From an uncultured Lachnospiraceae bacterium (GTDB lineage: Bacteria; Bacillota; Clostridia; Lachnospirales; Lachnospiraceae): DNA of 64,000 bases. Below, one piece after another: positions 27,067-37,030 of the stretch (its first letter is position 1; every line of letters starts with the position of its first letter). The notes beneath the pieces were generated by a model. That model had not been told where the DNA came from, ran no database searches, and was given only the letters and a program-made list of their open reading frames with translations. The DNA is taken from NCBI GenBank assembly GCA_948794795.1, contig CAQGLR010000007.1, forward strand, positions 45,517 through 109,516, read 5' to 3'. The position numbers and the translations under genes were made by a program.

Positions 27067-27432
27067 TTATTTGCTCCATATACGCAGGGAACCTGATACA
27101 CCAGTGGATGGAGCTTCACCTGTCACTGTCAAGTAAGAACTTGGACGTGGAACAGATACTTCACAGTCTGGTATTGCCACTGCCTGTGGAAAACTTAAAG
27201 AAGCACTTGCAGCTCCGCTTAATATGACTTTCAGTCCGCCACCATTTTGTGGCCGAGTGTTTAAATATATTTTACTGCTACCTGGAACAAAATATGCTAT
27301 CATCTCTTTATCATTTGGTCCAATCGCATAGGAATAGCTTTGGTTAAATGCCATGGCATTTCCAGCAGCTGATATACAACCTGCCATTGCAATAGCAGCA
27401 GCAGTTATTTTCCACTTCGTCTTTTTTTTCAT
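27067..27432 (-). CDS. Small secreted protein (121 aa)
   Basis: A clear signal peptide: MKKKTKWKITAAAIAMAGCISAAGNAMA, with an AMA cleavage site. The mature part, about 93 residues, is beta-rich with no cysteine pair: YAIGPNDKEMIAYFVPGSSKIYL, then LKVILSGAAS and SSYLTVTGEAPSTGVSGSLRIW. I do not recognise the family. It lies 86 bases upstream of the ABC permease on the same strand, so it may be a substrate or a partner of that transporter. ATG has GGAGGT upstream. Confidence 0.8.
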   Translation of the reverse strand: MKKKTKWKITAAAIAMAGCISAAGNAMAFNQSYSYAIGPNDKEMIAYFVPGSSKIYLNTRPQNGGGLKVILSGAASASLSFPQAVAIPDCEVSVPRPSSYLTVTGEAPSTGVSGSLRIWSK

Positions 27433-27830
27433 TTTGTACCTCCAATTAATAAAACATAGTTATAAAAGTTGTATGGTTAATTTGTTACAAAAATAATCCC
27501 GCTTTTCAATCCACCTCCTTTAGGCTGTCTTAAAATGCTGTTCTCCTATTATTATATTAATACATTAATATATAAAAATTATGTATATATAATAATATAA
27601 ATTTTATAGATTTGTCAATATATTTTTTTAATAATTTATAATTGGATTATAAATATATATTCTGCCATAACATAAACTAAGCATATTTGTGATAGATTTT
27701 GTATATGTATTGTTTTGGAAGTTAATAATTTAATAATCTTGTAAATTTTATTTCTGTGAGAATATCAGCCTTTTAAGGTTTAAAGTAAATACATTAGAAG
27801 AGATAAAGAGTTAAATTAGATTTTGGCTGA

Positions 27831-27872
27831 AACCATTAGTACTGTAAATATAGATTCTAATGGTTTTATTTT
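27831..27872 (+). terminator. Orphan terminator-like hairpin
   Basis: AACCATTAG (27831-27839) pairs with CTAATGGTT (27857-27865), followed by TTATTTTTG. No gene ends before it on the plus strand. It could end a short unannotated RNA or act as an attenuator in a long mannanase leader. Confidence 0.45.
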
Positions 27873-28017
27873 TGTTTAAATAGCTAAAAAATAATAATTT
27901 TAGGTAAAAATTTTAAATAATTTTAACTAGATTATTGACTTTAATTAAAGTATGTATTAGTATTAATTTACTAATATTTGTTATAGTAGTTAAGCAGGAA
28001 TGAAGTTAATGTTTAAG

Positions 28018-28070
28018 CAGGCATACAGTAAAATGCATATATGCATTTGCAGATTGTGGGTATCTGCCTG
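28018..28070 (+). promoter_or_regulatory. Nested hairpin in mannanase leader
   Basis: CAGGCA (28018-28023) pairs with TGCCTG (28065-28070) around an inner palindrome, AAATGCATATATGCATTT (28031-28048). It lies about 90-140 bases before the GH26 start. It matches no riboswitch I know; a regulator site or leader structure is possible. Confidence 0.3.
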
Positions 28071-28156
28071 GCTCGTTTGTGTAAAAGGAAAGGAGGAAAA
28101 GTATTTTTTGTAACTAAATATCTGTATAATGTAAAAAATTTATTGGAGGATTGATT

Positions 28157-31100
28157 ATGAGGAAAAGATTTTGGAAGAAACAGTGGATTGCTGTAGCTAT
28201 GGCATCTTCTTTAATTGTTTCTGGTGTAAGCGTACCAGCAAAAGAAACAGTAGTACAAGCAGCTGAAAATGTAAATGTGCTTTATTCTAATGCAGCAAAA
28301 GCTGAAACAGGGGAGCTTAAGCTTCCAGAGGAAGACTGGGGAGACAATAAACCAATAATTGCATATGATGAAAGTATAAAGGATATAAAGATAACAAAGA
28401 ACTTTACAATGACAGCGGATGTTTATCTTGATGAAGCAGGATATAAATCTCTTGCAGAAGCAGGTGATTATATTAAACTCCAAGGTGTTGTAAAGCTTGG
28501 TGAGGCATGGGACTGGAATGACAGCCAGGATATTCCTTATCTTGAACAGAAGAATTTTGAAAAGACAGAACAGGGTTATAAAACATCAGTTACTATAGAG
28601 TTTAAAGATAAAACCCCTGATGTGCTTAAAGGGATTTATTTTGTAATTGTTGCAAAAGGGTTTGAAGGAAAGGTTACATTTACTAATGTAGCACTTGCTG
28701 GAAAGCAGGAACAGCAGATTACAGAAAAGAAAGATGCACTGGCAGTAAGTGATTTTGAAGCAGATGCTGCTGGTACAAATGCCGGATGGGAGAAAGAATC
28801 TGGATGGCAGTATGAAAAGGATGTAACAGCAGAAGTAGAAAAAGCATTTGAAAGTAATATGTTAAAGCTTGGACTTGATTATACAGGCTGTGAAGGGTAT
28901 ACATGGAGTGAGGCAAAGATTAAGAAAGTCTTTAAAGACGGGCTTGATGTTTCAGCATATAACCTTCTTACATTGGATATAATTTATCCAGAAGCATTTG
29001 GGGGATTTAAAACAAAGATATTTGCAAAAGAAGATTCCTCTGGAACAGAAATTATTAATAAAGAAGGTATTTCAGAAGTTTCAGACCTTGGTAATGGAAT
29101 GAAAAAAGCTGTAATAACAGTTTCATTTTCACCAAATACAGCTAAAATTACAGAGCTGGTTATAGGTATAGTTGGTGTAAGCACATCTTTTAAAGGAAAT
29201 GTTTATATGGATAATGTTGTGTTATCACAGTACAATGAAGCATCAGATTTTGTTGATATCACATCTGTACCAGGTACAGGCACTAAGGCAGATACAAGTG
29301 CTATGTCTGGGGAAGTAAGCCTTGCAGACAGCCAGGCAAAAGATTCTGTAAAGGCACTTTATTCTTATCTGGCTGCACTTGACAAAGCAGACCAGGTTTT
29401 ATTTGGACACCAGAATGATACACATAAACATGTAACTTCAAGAGAAGGTGTGTATTCTGATACAAAGGATATAACTGGAAGCATAAGCGGGCTTGTTGGT
29501 ATTGACAGTCTCTCACTTACTGGTGTAGAGTCTGGTTTTACAGATACAGAGAAAGCTATAGAATATTGTGTAAAAACTGGCAAAGAAGCAGCTGCAGAGG
29601 GTGCAATCCTTACATTATCTGTACATATGCCAAATATGAGTAATGAAAAGATAACTGCAACTCCTGGTGCTAAGAGAAAATATGATTTCTCTAAATGTGA
29701 TTTTTCAGAGTCACAAGATTTATCTAATAATTGTGCACAGGAAGTAATGCCAGGTGGAAAATATAATGCACAGTTTACAACATATCTTGATATTATTGCT
29801 GATTATGCAAAGGGGCTTGGTGACATACCTGTGCTTTTCCGTCCATTCCATGAGAATGATGGCGGCTGGTTCTGGTGGGGTTCTGCTACAACAAGCCAGG
29901 AGACATATAAAGCAATGTACCGTTATACACAGGATTATTTAAAGGCAGCAGGTGTACATAACTTTATTTATGTATATTCACCAAATGGACCAGTACAGTC
30001 AGAAGAAAAATATAATGAAAGGTATCCAGGTGATGCTTATATTGATGTTCTTGCATTTGACTATTATGATGATATGACATATGCAGATACTTATGGGGAT
30101 ACATTTTTAAATAACTTAAGGTCATCATGTGAAATTATAAAGAAAATGGCAGATGATAAAGGAAAGCTTGCTGCTATTTCAGAAGCAGGTGTACGTATTA
30201 CAAGGGAAGATGGCACATCAAATGGCGGGCTTATGGTTAAGAAAAACCCAATAAAGGGAATTAACTGGTATAGCCAGGTTAATAAAGTAGCAAGAGAAAC
30301 AGGTATGCCATACTTTTTAATATGGGCTAATTTCTCAGACACTAATTTTTATCTTCCTTATAAGTATAGTGATACTAAAGGACAGGAACTTGTTAATGAA
30401 TTTATAGATTTTTATAATGAAAGTTCTTCTGTATTTGCAAATGGCACAAGTTTTTATGGTGATGCAGAGAAAAAACAGGTTACAAATAAAGACCAGAAAA
30501 TAAAAAGCGGATATTTTGCAAACCTTTTCCCAATGTCTGCTATTAAGGATGCGTTTACATTAAAAGCATCTGTACAAAATGCTGCAGAAGTGAAATTTGT
30601 TCTAAAAGCTGGGACAACAGAAAAGGAAATTGCAGCTGTAAAAGCAGAGTCTGGTTATTATGAGGCAGAAGTTACAAAAGAAACTTTGGATTTACTTGGC
30701 AAAACTGATATTGGTACTGTAAGTATTGTAGCGGATAGTGTGGATATTCTTACTTTATCAAATATTAGTTTTGGAAAAGAAAAGGATGTTCTTGCAAAAC
30801 ATGAGATAGAGAATTTTGAATTATATTATGGTGACAATGATTACCTGAATGGATATTTTACTGAAAATTCTGGTGCAGGTGCTGCTTCTTCTTTTGTACT
30901 TGATGGGACAAATAAATCAAATGGCACATATGGCGGGGCATTTACCTATAAGCTGGAAACTGATGGTGCAGAAACATACACAGGACGTATGAAAGGGCTA
31001 CCAGAAACAGATTATAGTGGATACAATGCACTTTCAATGTGGGTTAAGCCTGATGGAAAGGGACAGAAGCTTGTTATACAGCTTACATCAGATGGTGAGG

Positions 31101-31918
31101 ATTTTGAAGTTTTCCTTACAGATTTTGTTAAAACAGAAAATGCAAAATATGTAACTATACCATTTAGTAAGATGAAGGGTAAATCAAATGGTACATTTAA
31201 TGCCTCCAATATTACAAAGTTTGCAATTTACTGTAATAGTATTGGCAAAGTTAATATTAATTCCCAGATTGTTTTTGATGATATACAGTTTACAAAAGTA
31301 AATGAATCTTCTTTATCATATGAAGAAGGCGGGTATGCACTTACAGATTCATTGGCCGATAACAGTACAGATAAAGACAGCCTGGCAAAAGTAAATGGTT
31401 TAAAAGCATCTAAGAATACAGCTAAAGCAGTTACCCTTTCATGGAATGTAACAGAGGGAGCGGAAGGATACCAGGTTTACCGCTATAATTCTGCAAGTAA
31501 GGATTATAAGCTGGTTAAAAGTGTGACAGGCACAAGCTATACTGATAAAAAACTTAAGGCAGGGACTATTTACCAGTATAAGGTATGTGCTTATAAAACA
31601 GAAAATGGTAAAACTGTTAATGGAACATTTTCAGATGTATTAAAAACAGCTTCTGCACCAGCAAAGGTTTCTGGGGTAAAAGTAAATAAATCTGGCAAAG
31701 TTACATGGAAAAAGGTTAGCGGTGCTTCTGGATATGAGGTTTATTTTGCAAAAAATAACAACAAAAAATTTAAAAAGGCGGCAAGTGTAAATGGTGCAGG
31801 AAAGACTTCTTATACTGTTAAAAAAGCAGAAAAAGGTACTTATAAAGTAAGGGCATATAAAACTGTAGATGGCAAGAAAATTAAAGGTGCATTTTCCGCA
31901 GGTAAAAAATTAAAGTAA
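28157..31918 (+). CDS. Secreted GH26 beta-mannanase with carbohydrate-binding and Fn3 domains
   Basis: A 1253-aa exported enzyme expected to cut beta-mannan. The signal peptide spans the first 36 residues. Two N-terminal beta-sandwich carbohydrate-binding-like regions follow (about 50-190 and 195-375). The GH26 domain (about 395-770) has VLFGHQNDTHKH, the acid/base in FRPFHENDGGWFWW (Glu ~566) and the nucleophile in AAISEAGVR (Glu ~676). A further binding-like domain (about 895-1060) ends KVNINSQIVFDDIQF, and two fibronectin III-like repeats close the protein. No LPXTG is seen, so attachment would be through binding domains. ATG 28157 has GGAGG eight bases upstream. Confidence 0.92.
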   Translation: MRKRFWKKQWIAVAMASSLIVSGVSVPAKETVVQAAENVNVLYSNAAKAETGELKLPEEDWGDNKPIIAYDESIKDIKITKNFTMTADVYLDEAGYKSLAEAGDYIKLQGVVKLGEAWDWNDSQDIPYLEQKNFEKTEQGYKTSVTIEFKDKTPDVLKGIYFVIVAKGFEGKVTFTNVALAGKQEQQITEKKDALAVSDFEADAAGTNAGWEKESGWQYEKDVTAEVEKAFESNMLKLGLDYTGCEGYTWSEAKIKKVFKDGLDVSAYNLLTLDIIYPEAFGGFKTKIFAKEDSSGTEIINKEGISEVSDLGNGMKKAVITVSFSPNTAKITELVIGIVGVSTSFKGNVYMDNVVLSQYNEASDFVDITSVPGTGTKADTSAMSGEVSLADSQAKDSVKALYSYLAALDKADQVLFGHQNDTHKHVTSREGVYSDTKDITGSISGLVGIDSLSLTGVESGFTDTEKAIEYCVKTGKEAAAEGAILTLSVHMPNMSNEKITATPGAKRKYDFSKCDFSESQDLSNNCAQEVMPGGKYNAQFTTYLDIIADYAKGLGDIPVLFRPFHENDGGWFWWGSATTSQETYKAMYRYTQDYLKAAGVHNFIYVYSPNGPVQSEEKYNERYPGDAYIDVLAFDYYDDMTYADTYGDTFLNNLRSSCEIIKKMADDKGKLAAISEAGVRITREDGTSNGGLMVKKNPIKGINWYSQVNKVARETGMPYFLIWANFSDTNFYLPYKYSDTKGQELVNEFIDFYNESSSVFANGTSFYGDAEKKQVTNKDQKIKSGYFANLFPMSAIKDAFTLKASVQNAAEVKFVLKAGTTEKEIAAVKAESGYYEAEVTKETLDLLGKTDIGTVSIVADSVDILTLSNISFGKEKDVLAKHEIENFELYYGDNDYLNGYFTENSGAGAASSFVLDGTNKSNGTYGGAFTYKLETDGAETYTGRMKGLPETDYSGYNALSMWVKPDGKGQKLVIQLTSDGEDFEVFLTDFVKTENAKYVTIPFSKMKGKSNGTFNASNITKFAIYCNSIGKVNINSQIVFDDIQFTKVNESSLSYEEGGYALTDSLADNSTDKDSLAKVNGLKASKNTAKAVTLSWNVTEGAEGYQVYRYNSASKDYKLVKSVTGTSYTDKKLKAGTIYQYKVCAYKTENGKTVNGTFSDVLKTASAPAKVSGVKVNKSGKVTWKKVSGASGYEVYFAKNNNKKFKKAASVNGAGKTSYTVKKAEKGTYKVRAYKTVDGKKIKGAFSAGKKLK

Positions 31919-31947
31919 ATATATTATATGGATTGTATATGATGCAG

Positions 31948-31985
31948 ACAGGTTTTGGAGAAATTCCAGAACCTGTTTGTTTTAT
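31948..31985 (+). terminator. Rho-independent terminator of the mannanase gene
   Basis: ACAGGTT-T-TGGA pairs with TTCCA-G-AACCTGT (31948-31976) around a GAAA-type loop, followed by TTGTTTT. It is 30 bases after the stop codon. Confidence 0.8.
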
Positions 31986-32030
31986 GTAATGTTATATAAC
32001 ATAAGGGTAATAGGCACGTCCGTTTTATAA

Positions 32031-32296
32031 AATTTGAGTTTCCCATTTTTTTAATACACAAGTTATGCGGCTCTGGTAATTCCAAATGTTTACCAACAGC
32101 AGCCGCCCCGGCTTGGATGGGATGCGCAGTGGTGCATAAAGCCCCAAATGCTTAATAGAAACAAAAGTTTCTATTAAGCATTGAGAACAGGGCTTAAGCA
32201 CCAGCGCCCCCAAACAGCTGCCTTTTGGTAAAATATTTGGAACTTGCCAGAGTAATATAGTCTTTGTGTAAGTAAAAAAATGGGGAAACTCAAATT
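32031..32296. repeat. 270-bp palindromic intergenic repeat, copy A
   Basis: The two halves are near-complementary over about 130 bases each: outer ends AATTTGAGTTTCCCATTTTT and AAAAATGGGGAAACTCAAATT, centre CTTAATAGAAAC-AAAA-GTTTCTATTAAG. Inner parts carry CGCAGTGGTGCATAAA and its partner GGCTTAAGCACCAGCG. Other copies are at 33308, 44172 and 46779, with partial copies at 18378 and near 12320. There is no ORF inside. The right flank 32298-32353 also recurs, inverted, beside the copy at 46779. Confidence 0.88.
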
Positions 32297-32468
32297 TGAC
32301 GCTCGTTCCCACAAAAGTGGATAATAAAAATTATTGAAATTTATGGAATGGACGTGGTGTAATAGGTAATATAACTTGTTTATATTAGAAAAAGTGGTAT
32401 AATTTTAAGTAAAAGAAGAAAGAGGAACTTCCTTGATAGGTTAAAATATATTTGTAAAGGAGAGTTAT

Positions 32469-32783
32469 ATGGAAAAAGAGCCAGGTTTATACAAGGAAAA
32501 ATTAAAAAGATATTATAATAATGAAGGAAAGCTTGTACAATATCCATCAAAGAAACCTATGAGAATATTAGCACTGGTAAAAATTGTAAATAAGTTTGAT
32601 CCTTCAAGGAAATATACAGAAAAGGAAGTAAATAGAATAATAAAAGATGAAATTGTTTTTTGTGATATAGAGTTAATACGAAGAGAAATGTACCAGTACT
32701 AGTTTATAGGAAGGCTTAGGGATGGTTCTGAATATTGGATAGAAGATAAATGGAAAGAAAAGTATAAAGATTATATTATATAG
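32469..32783 (+). pseudogene. DUF2087-type protein interrupted by a TAG
   Basis: The first 77 codons read MRILALVKIVNKFDPSRKYTEKEVNR and DIELIRREMYQY, typical of DUF2087 (a small C-terminal domain of some HTH regulators). After an in-frame TAG at 32700-32702 the same frame continues FIGRLRDGSEYWIEDKWK, which is the expected family ending, to TAG 32781-32783. A single base change therefore truncates the protein. ATG 32469 has AAAGGAGAGTTAT upstream. Confidence 0.75.
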
Positions 32784-32883
32784 CACAAGGAATGTTAATA
32801 TATTTGAAATAGTAGAAAACGCTGCATATAATTTATAAGTTTCATATTATTATTTGAACTGGCAGAGGCAGCATGGAGGTTTT

Positions 32884-33276
32884 ATGAAATTACCAGAGAT
32901 GATTTTATTTGATTATGGACAAACAATTAGTAATATAGCCTATGCAAAAAGAGTTGTTACTAAACGTATTAATACACTTATTCCTGGTAATAGTTTTGAA
33001 TTTATTATTATATCTAGTAATTATATTTTCCGTAAGCCACATAGCAGGATATTTGGTCTTGCATTAGAGAAAGCAGGACTGCATGCAGGAAGTGTATGGT
33101 ATGCCGGGGATAATTATGAATGTGATATCAGAGGTGCAGCAGATGCTGGTATAACACCTGTCTGTTATACAGGTGCAGATACCAATACAAATGCAAATAT
33201 GGTACATAATGATGTTTTTATTATAAAAAAATGGGATGAACTTGAAGACAGGTTAAAAGAACTGGAGTTTGTGTAA
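32884..33276 (+). pseudogene. HAD hydrolase lacking its cap region
   Basis: The first part PEMILFDYGQTIS corresponds to HAD motif I (DxGxT; the usual second aspartate is replaced). The later part has FRKPHSRIFGLALEKAG (motif III lysine) and VWYAGDNYECDIRGAADAG (motif IV). About 90-100 residues of cap and motif II are missing between them compared with the usual 220-240 aa. The frame is open, so a 130-aa product could be made, but it is very likely non-functional. ATG 32884 has GGAGG upstream. Confidence 0.65.
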
Positions 33277-33307
33277 AGAATGCTAGTTAAAAGGCAAGTA
33301 TTTTGAT

Positions 33308-33569
33308 TTTGAGTTTTCCCATTTTTTAAATTATACAAAGACTATATTACTCTGGCGGGTTCCAAATGTTTTACCATAAGGCAGCTGTTATGAATACGCT
33401 GGTGCTTAAGTCCCGTACTAAATGTTTCTGTGAAACGTTTGTTTCGCAGAAACATTGGGACTTTATGCACCACTGCGTATTCATCCAAGCGCAAGCGGGC
33501 TGCCTGGGGTAAAATTTTGGAACCCGCCAGAGCCAAAATACTTGCGTACTAAAAAATGGGGAAATTTAA
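33308..33569. repeat. 270-bp palindromic intergenic repeat, copy B
   Basis: Same design as copy A: ends TTTGAGTTTTCCCATTTTTT and AAAAAATGGGGAAATTTAAA, inner CGCTGGTGCTTAAGTC and ACTTTATGCACCACTGCG. The centre differs: AATGTTTCTGTGAAACG-TTTG-TTTCGCAGAAACATT. It separates the HAD remnant from the SWIM operon. Confidence 0.88.
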
Positions 33570-33631
33570 AGGATTTTGAAGGGTTTGCCTGGTAATATCA
33601 GAATATCAGAAATAATAAAGGATGTGGTATA

Positions 33632-35059
33632 GTGAGAGAAATATCTGAACAGTTTATTACAGCACTTGCAGCTAATGCGTCTGCTCTTAATAACGCCAGG
33701 AAGATTTCCCAGAAAGGCGGCTTTGTTAAGTTGTTTTGTTCTGGTGATGATACTTTCTATATGGGTGAGTGTGCTGGAAGCGGCAAGTCAAATTATATAA
33801 CTTCTGCTGATTTTATACAGGAGGAAAATCCTGTTTTCCGCTGTTCCTGCCCTAGCAGGCAGTTTCCATGCAAACATAGCCTGGCATTACTTTTTGAAAT
33901 TAATTCTGGAAAGGAGTTTGAGCTGTGTGAAATTCCAGAAGATATAATTAAGAAACGCCAGAAGAAAGAAGCACGTGCTGCAAAAGCAGCTGATGGAAGC
34001 CAGGCAAGTAAACCAAAGGTAAATAAGACAGCACGTACAAAGAAAATTAAAAAGCAGCTGGAAGGGCTGCAGATGACAGAAGAAATGATAAGCCGCCTTT
34101 TATGGGCGGGGCTTGGTACAATGGGGAGCAGTTCTATAAAGACATATAAAGACCTGGCAAAACAGCTTGGGGATTATTACCTTGCAGGCCCACAGCTTTA
34201 TGTAAACCGTCTGGTTATAGAGATAGAAGCTTTCCAGAAGGATGGTGATAACTGCCATTACAAAGAAGCTGTTAGTATACTGGTACAATTAAGGGCACTA
34301 GTAAAAAAGGCGGATGCTTATCTTAGGGACAAGCTTGATAAAGATAATACAGAAGATGATGATAATATCCTGTATGAGGAACTTGGCGGGGTATGGAAGC
34401 TTGGCCAGTTACAGGAACTTGGTTTAAAGAAAGATAATGCCTGCCTGCTCCAGCTTTCTTTCCAGGTTATTTATGATGAAGCAAGAAAAGAATTTATAGA
34501 TACTGGCTGGTGGGCAGATATTGAAACTGGTGAGGTATCAGTTAAGCGTAATTACCGTCCTATAAAAGCAATGAAATATATTAAACAGGATGATACTGTA
34601 TTTGAAGCTGTTTCTGTTCCTGTGCTTTCATATTATCCAGGGGAAATGAACCGCCGTATACGATGGGAGGGGGCATCTTACAGCCCAGTGGAAAAGGAAC
34701 AGTTGGCAAGCCTTGCTTCACATGCACAGACAAGCCTTCCAGCAGCTGTAAAGCTGGTAAAGAACCAGATAAAAAATACACTTTCGGATAATTTTGTTGT
34801 AATGTTATTTGCTTTTAAGCAGATTGGAATGTCTGGTAAATCATATGTTATGTGTGATAAGGAGGGTTCGTCTGTTCTTTTAGAGGATATTCCTGGAATG
34901 GAAGAAACAACTGTACGTATCCAGATATTGCCAGATACTTCTTTATTAGAGAACCAGGTATTGCTTGGGGCATTTTTCTATAATGAGAAAAAACGCCGTA
35001 TATGTGTACAGCCTTACAGCATTATAACAAGTACACAGGTTATAAGGTTATTATATTAA
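33632..35059 (+). CDS. SWIM zinc-finger protein (operon gene 1)
   Basis: A 475-aa protein with a SWIM zinc finger near the N-terminus: CSCPSRQFPCKH, ligands C71, C73, C80 and H82. A Lys/Ala-rich linker (about 105-145) follows, then a long region without a named domain. SWIM fingers bind DNA or proteins. It starts at GTG 33632 after AAAGGATG. It is the first gene of a tightly packed five-gene set (SWIM, helical repeat, MoxR, DUF5682, VWA) that recurs together in bacteria as a predicted chaperone-like or stress system of unknown role. Confidence 0.85.
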   Translation: MREISEQFITALAANASALNNARKISQKGGFVKLFCSGDDTFYMGECAGSGKSNYITSADFIQEENPVFRCSCPSRQFPCKHSLALLFEINSGKEFELCEIPEDIIKKRQKKEARAAKAADGSQASKPKVNKTARTKKIKKQLEGLQMTEEMISRLLWAGLGTMGSSSIKTYKDLAKQLGDYYLAGPQLYVNRLVIEIEAFQKDGDNCHYKEAVSILVQLRALVKKADAYLRDKLDKDNTEDDDNILYEELGGVWKLGQLQELGLKKDNACLLQLSFQVIYDEARKEFIDTGWWADIETGEVSVKRNYRPIKAMKYIKQDDTVFEAVSVPVLSYYPGEMNRRIRWEGASYSPVEKEQLASLASHAQTSLPAAVKLVKNQIKNTLSDNFVVMLFAFKQIGMSGKSYVMCDKEGSSVLLEDIPGMEETTVRIQILPDTSLLENQVLLGAFFYNEKKRRICVQPYSIITSTQVIRLLY

Positions 35060-35076
35060 AAGAAAGAAGGTAAAAT

Positions 35077-37023
35077 ATGAATCTGGAACCATTATATGAA
35101 TTAAAAGAACGTCTGGAATCAAGTATTATTGCAGGTGTATCCCTTCTTTCAGAAGATTTCAGGCTTGCCAGGGCTGTCAGGAATATGGAAGCACTTGCAG
35201 GTTTAGCTCCTGTCTTTAATAAAATATTCCAGGCAGCAAATGAGCTTTTATCTGATGAGTGTACTAATAAGGCAGATGCTTTGCTTGATACGCTTGCCCT
35301 TACAGATGCAGTGCTTAAAACACAGGCAGTTACAAGTGTAGAAGGGGAAATAAAACCTCCTGAAGCTGCAAAAGGGACTGCATATACAGATATACCATAT
35401 AGTGTAGCTGCTCCTATACTAGAAGCTCTATCCAGCCAGGGAACAGGCTATTATAGCTTTATTATGGATGAACATAAAAGAAATCCAGGGATTTTCTCAG
35501 ATTACCGTATTAAGCCGGCACTTGTAGAAGGACTTGGAGCCGCTTATACAGAGCTTGCAAACCATATAGAAGAGTGGCTGTCTGAAGAGGACGCCTCTTT
35601 GCTTCCACTTTTAAAAAATGGTTTTGACCCTAAAGGAAAAAAGGAAATGGTGCGCAGGGTACATATAATAGAAAATATTGCAAAGGCAGCAGAAAACCAG
35701 TGGTACCTTTCTATGCTTGAAGAGGCAGAGAAAGATATACGTGCTGCGCTTATTTATGCTTTGCGCCATAATAGTGGAAACCAGGAAATATTAATGGGTT
35801 TTGTAAAAACAGAAAAGGGTAATTGCAAGAAAGCTGCACTATGGGCACTGGCAGGTATGGAAGATACAGATAACCTGGAATTCTGGGAAACACAGCTTAA
35901 GAAAAGTACTGTTACAGCTGCAAAACCTCTTATACTTTCTAAAAGTGATGATATATCTGGACTGGTTGCTGGTGCAATAGACAGGCAGATTGATAAAATA
36001 CAGGCACAAGCTGGCAGTGGCAGCCTTGTTTTATCTTCACAGGATTATAGCAAGATAAATATACTGTTATTAGCCATGACAGGAAAAGCTTCGGCAGAAA
36101 TGCTTGAAATATATAAAAAACTTGCAAGGTTTAAACAGTTTGGGCAGATGAAAACAGAAAAAAATGAATATATACAATTTGCTGTCCAGGATATACTTGT
36201 AGATTCTATGCTTTGGAACAGGGATAAAAGATTGTTTACACTGGCATGGGAACTGTACAATGATAATGGCACAGAGTTTTTAAAACCTGCACTTGTAGCA
36301 GCACTTATAGAGAAAGACGGGGAAGAAGTTTATAATACATTTGCCAGGCTGCTGGAGTGTGAAGAAAGCCAGCGTAAGCAGCTTCTTATTAGTATTATGG
36401 ATGTATTTTCAAGTGTTGTATGGAACGGTGAAAGACAAGAATATGAGATTTTAAAGTATTATTATGATGAATTTGGGGACAAACCTGTTACTGTGCATAC
36501 CAGGCTTTTTGACAAACCAGATATAAGATGGTTTGCCTTGTTTACAGATTCCAGTAATATAACAGAGGGCTGTATCCGTACATATTATTCTTTACAATAT
36601 GGTTTACGTGAATTTATTGTGCATGGCTGGGATGACGTACTTGGCAATATGGTGTGTCCGCAGGATAAGGAGATTTGTGATATACTTGGCAGTTATTTTT
36701 ACCAGCAGGCAATGCTGTCTGCAAAGTATGGTGTGAAATCTAATGTACCTAAAACAAGTAAAACGTATTATATATTAATGGATAAATGTGGTTTCAAGGA
36801 CGGAAAGGGTCTTGTGTCCGCAGAGGTACAAAGTGGCAAATGCTGGTTCTGGGGAGTAGAGAATATGATATTGTCAGCACCTATGCCAGTAAAAGATAAG
36901 ATTAAGGAACTGGAAGAGATTAAAAAGCTGCAAGAGGACGGAATTGCTAAAATCCAGGACTGGAGTAATGAAAGGTATGATGATTTGTATACAATGCTGT
37001 TGAAAAAGGAAATGGAGGAATAA
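35077..37023 (+). CDS. HEAT-like helical-repeat protein (operon gene 2)
   Basis: A 648-aa soluble protein rich in Leu, Ala and Glu, with repeated helical pairs such as VHIIENIAKAAENQWYLSML and CKKAALWALAGMEDTDNLEFW, resembling HEAT repeats. I recognise no catalytic motif. Its position between the SWIM and MoxR genes suggests it is the scaffold or substrate adaptor of the system. ATG follows AAGAAGGTAAAAT. Confidence 0.75.
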   Translation: MNLEPLYELKERLESSIIAGVSLLSEDFRLARAVRNMEALAGLAPVFNKIFQAANELLSDECTNKADALLDTLALTDAVLKTQAVTSVEGEIKPPEAAKGTAYTDIPYSVAAPILEALSSQGTGYYSFIMDEHKRNPGIFSDYRIKPALVEGLGAAYTELANHIEEWLSEEDASLLPLLKNGFDPKGKKEMVRRVHIIENIAKAAENQWYLSMLEEAEKDIRAALIYALRHNSGNQEILMGFVKTEKGNCKKAALWALAGMEDTDNLEFWETQLKKSTVTAAKPLILSKSDDISGLVAGAIDRQIDKIQAQAGSGSLVLSSQDYSKINILLLAMTGKASAEMLEIYKKLARFKQFGQMKTEKNEYIQFAVQDILVDSMLWNRDKRLFTLAWELYNDNGTEFLKPALVAALIEKDGEEVYNTFARLLECEESQRKQLLISIMDVFSSVVWNGERQEYEILKYYYDEFGDKPVTVHTRLFDKPDIRWFALFTDSSNITEGCIRTYYSLQYGLREFIVHGWDDVLGNMVCPQDKEICDILGSYFYQQAMLSAKYGVKSNVPKTSKTYYILMDKCGFKDGKGLVSAEVQSGKCWFWGVENMILSAPMPVKDKIKELEEIKKLQEDGIAKIQDWSNERYDDLYTMLLKKEMEE

Positions 37024-37030
37024 TTGTAAG

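Larger units (their letters stand above)
27433..28156. other. Long AT-rich divergent intergenic region
   Basis: This separates the minus-strand ABC group from the mannanase. It must hold promoters for both directions, but none is clear enough to place. It contains a hairpin with T run at 27831-27872 and a nested hairpin at 28018-28070 in the mannanase leader. No ORF is supported. Confidence 0.5.

Noticed and set aside
32031..32312. Minus-strand 95-codon frame (32025-32312) over palindrome copy A
   Set aside because: Similar frames appear over copies C and D only because the repeats are alike; codons follow the hairpin arms and no ribosome site is present.
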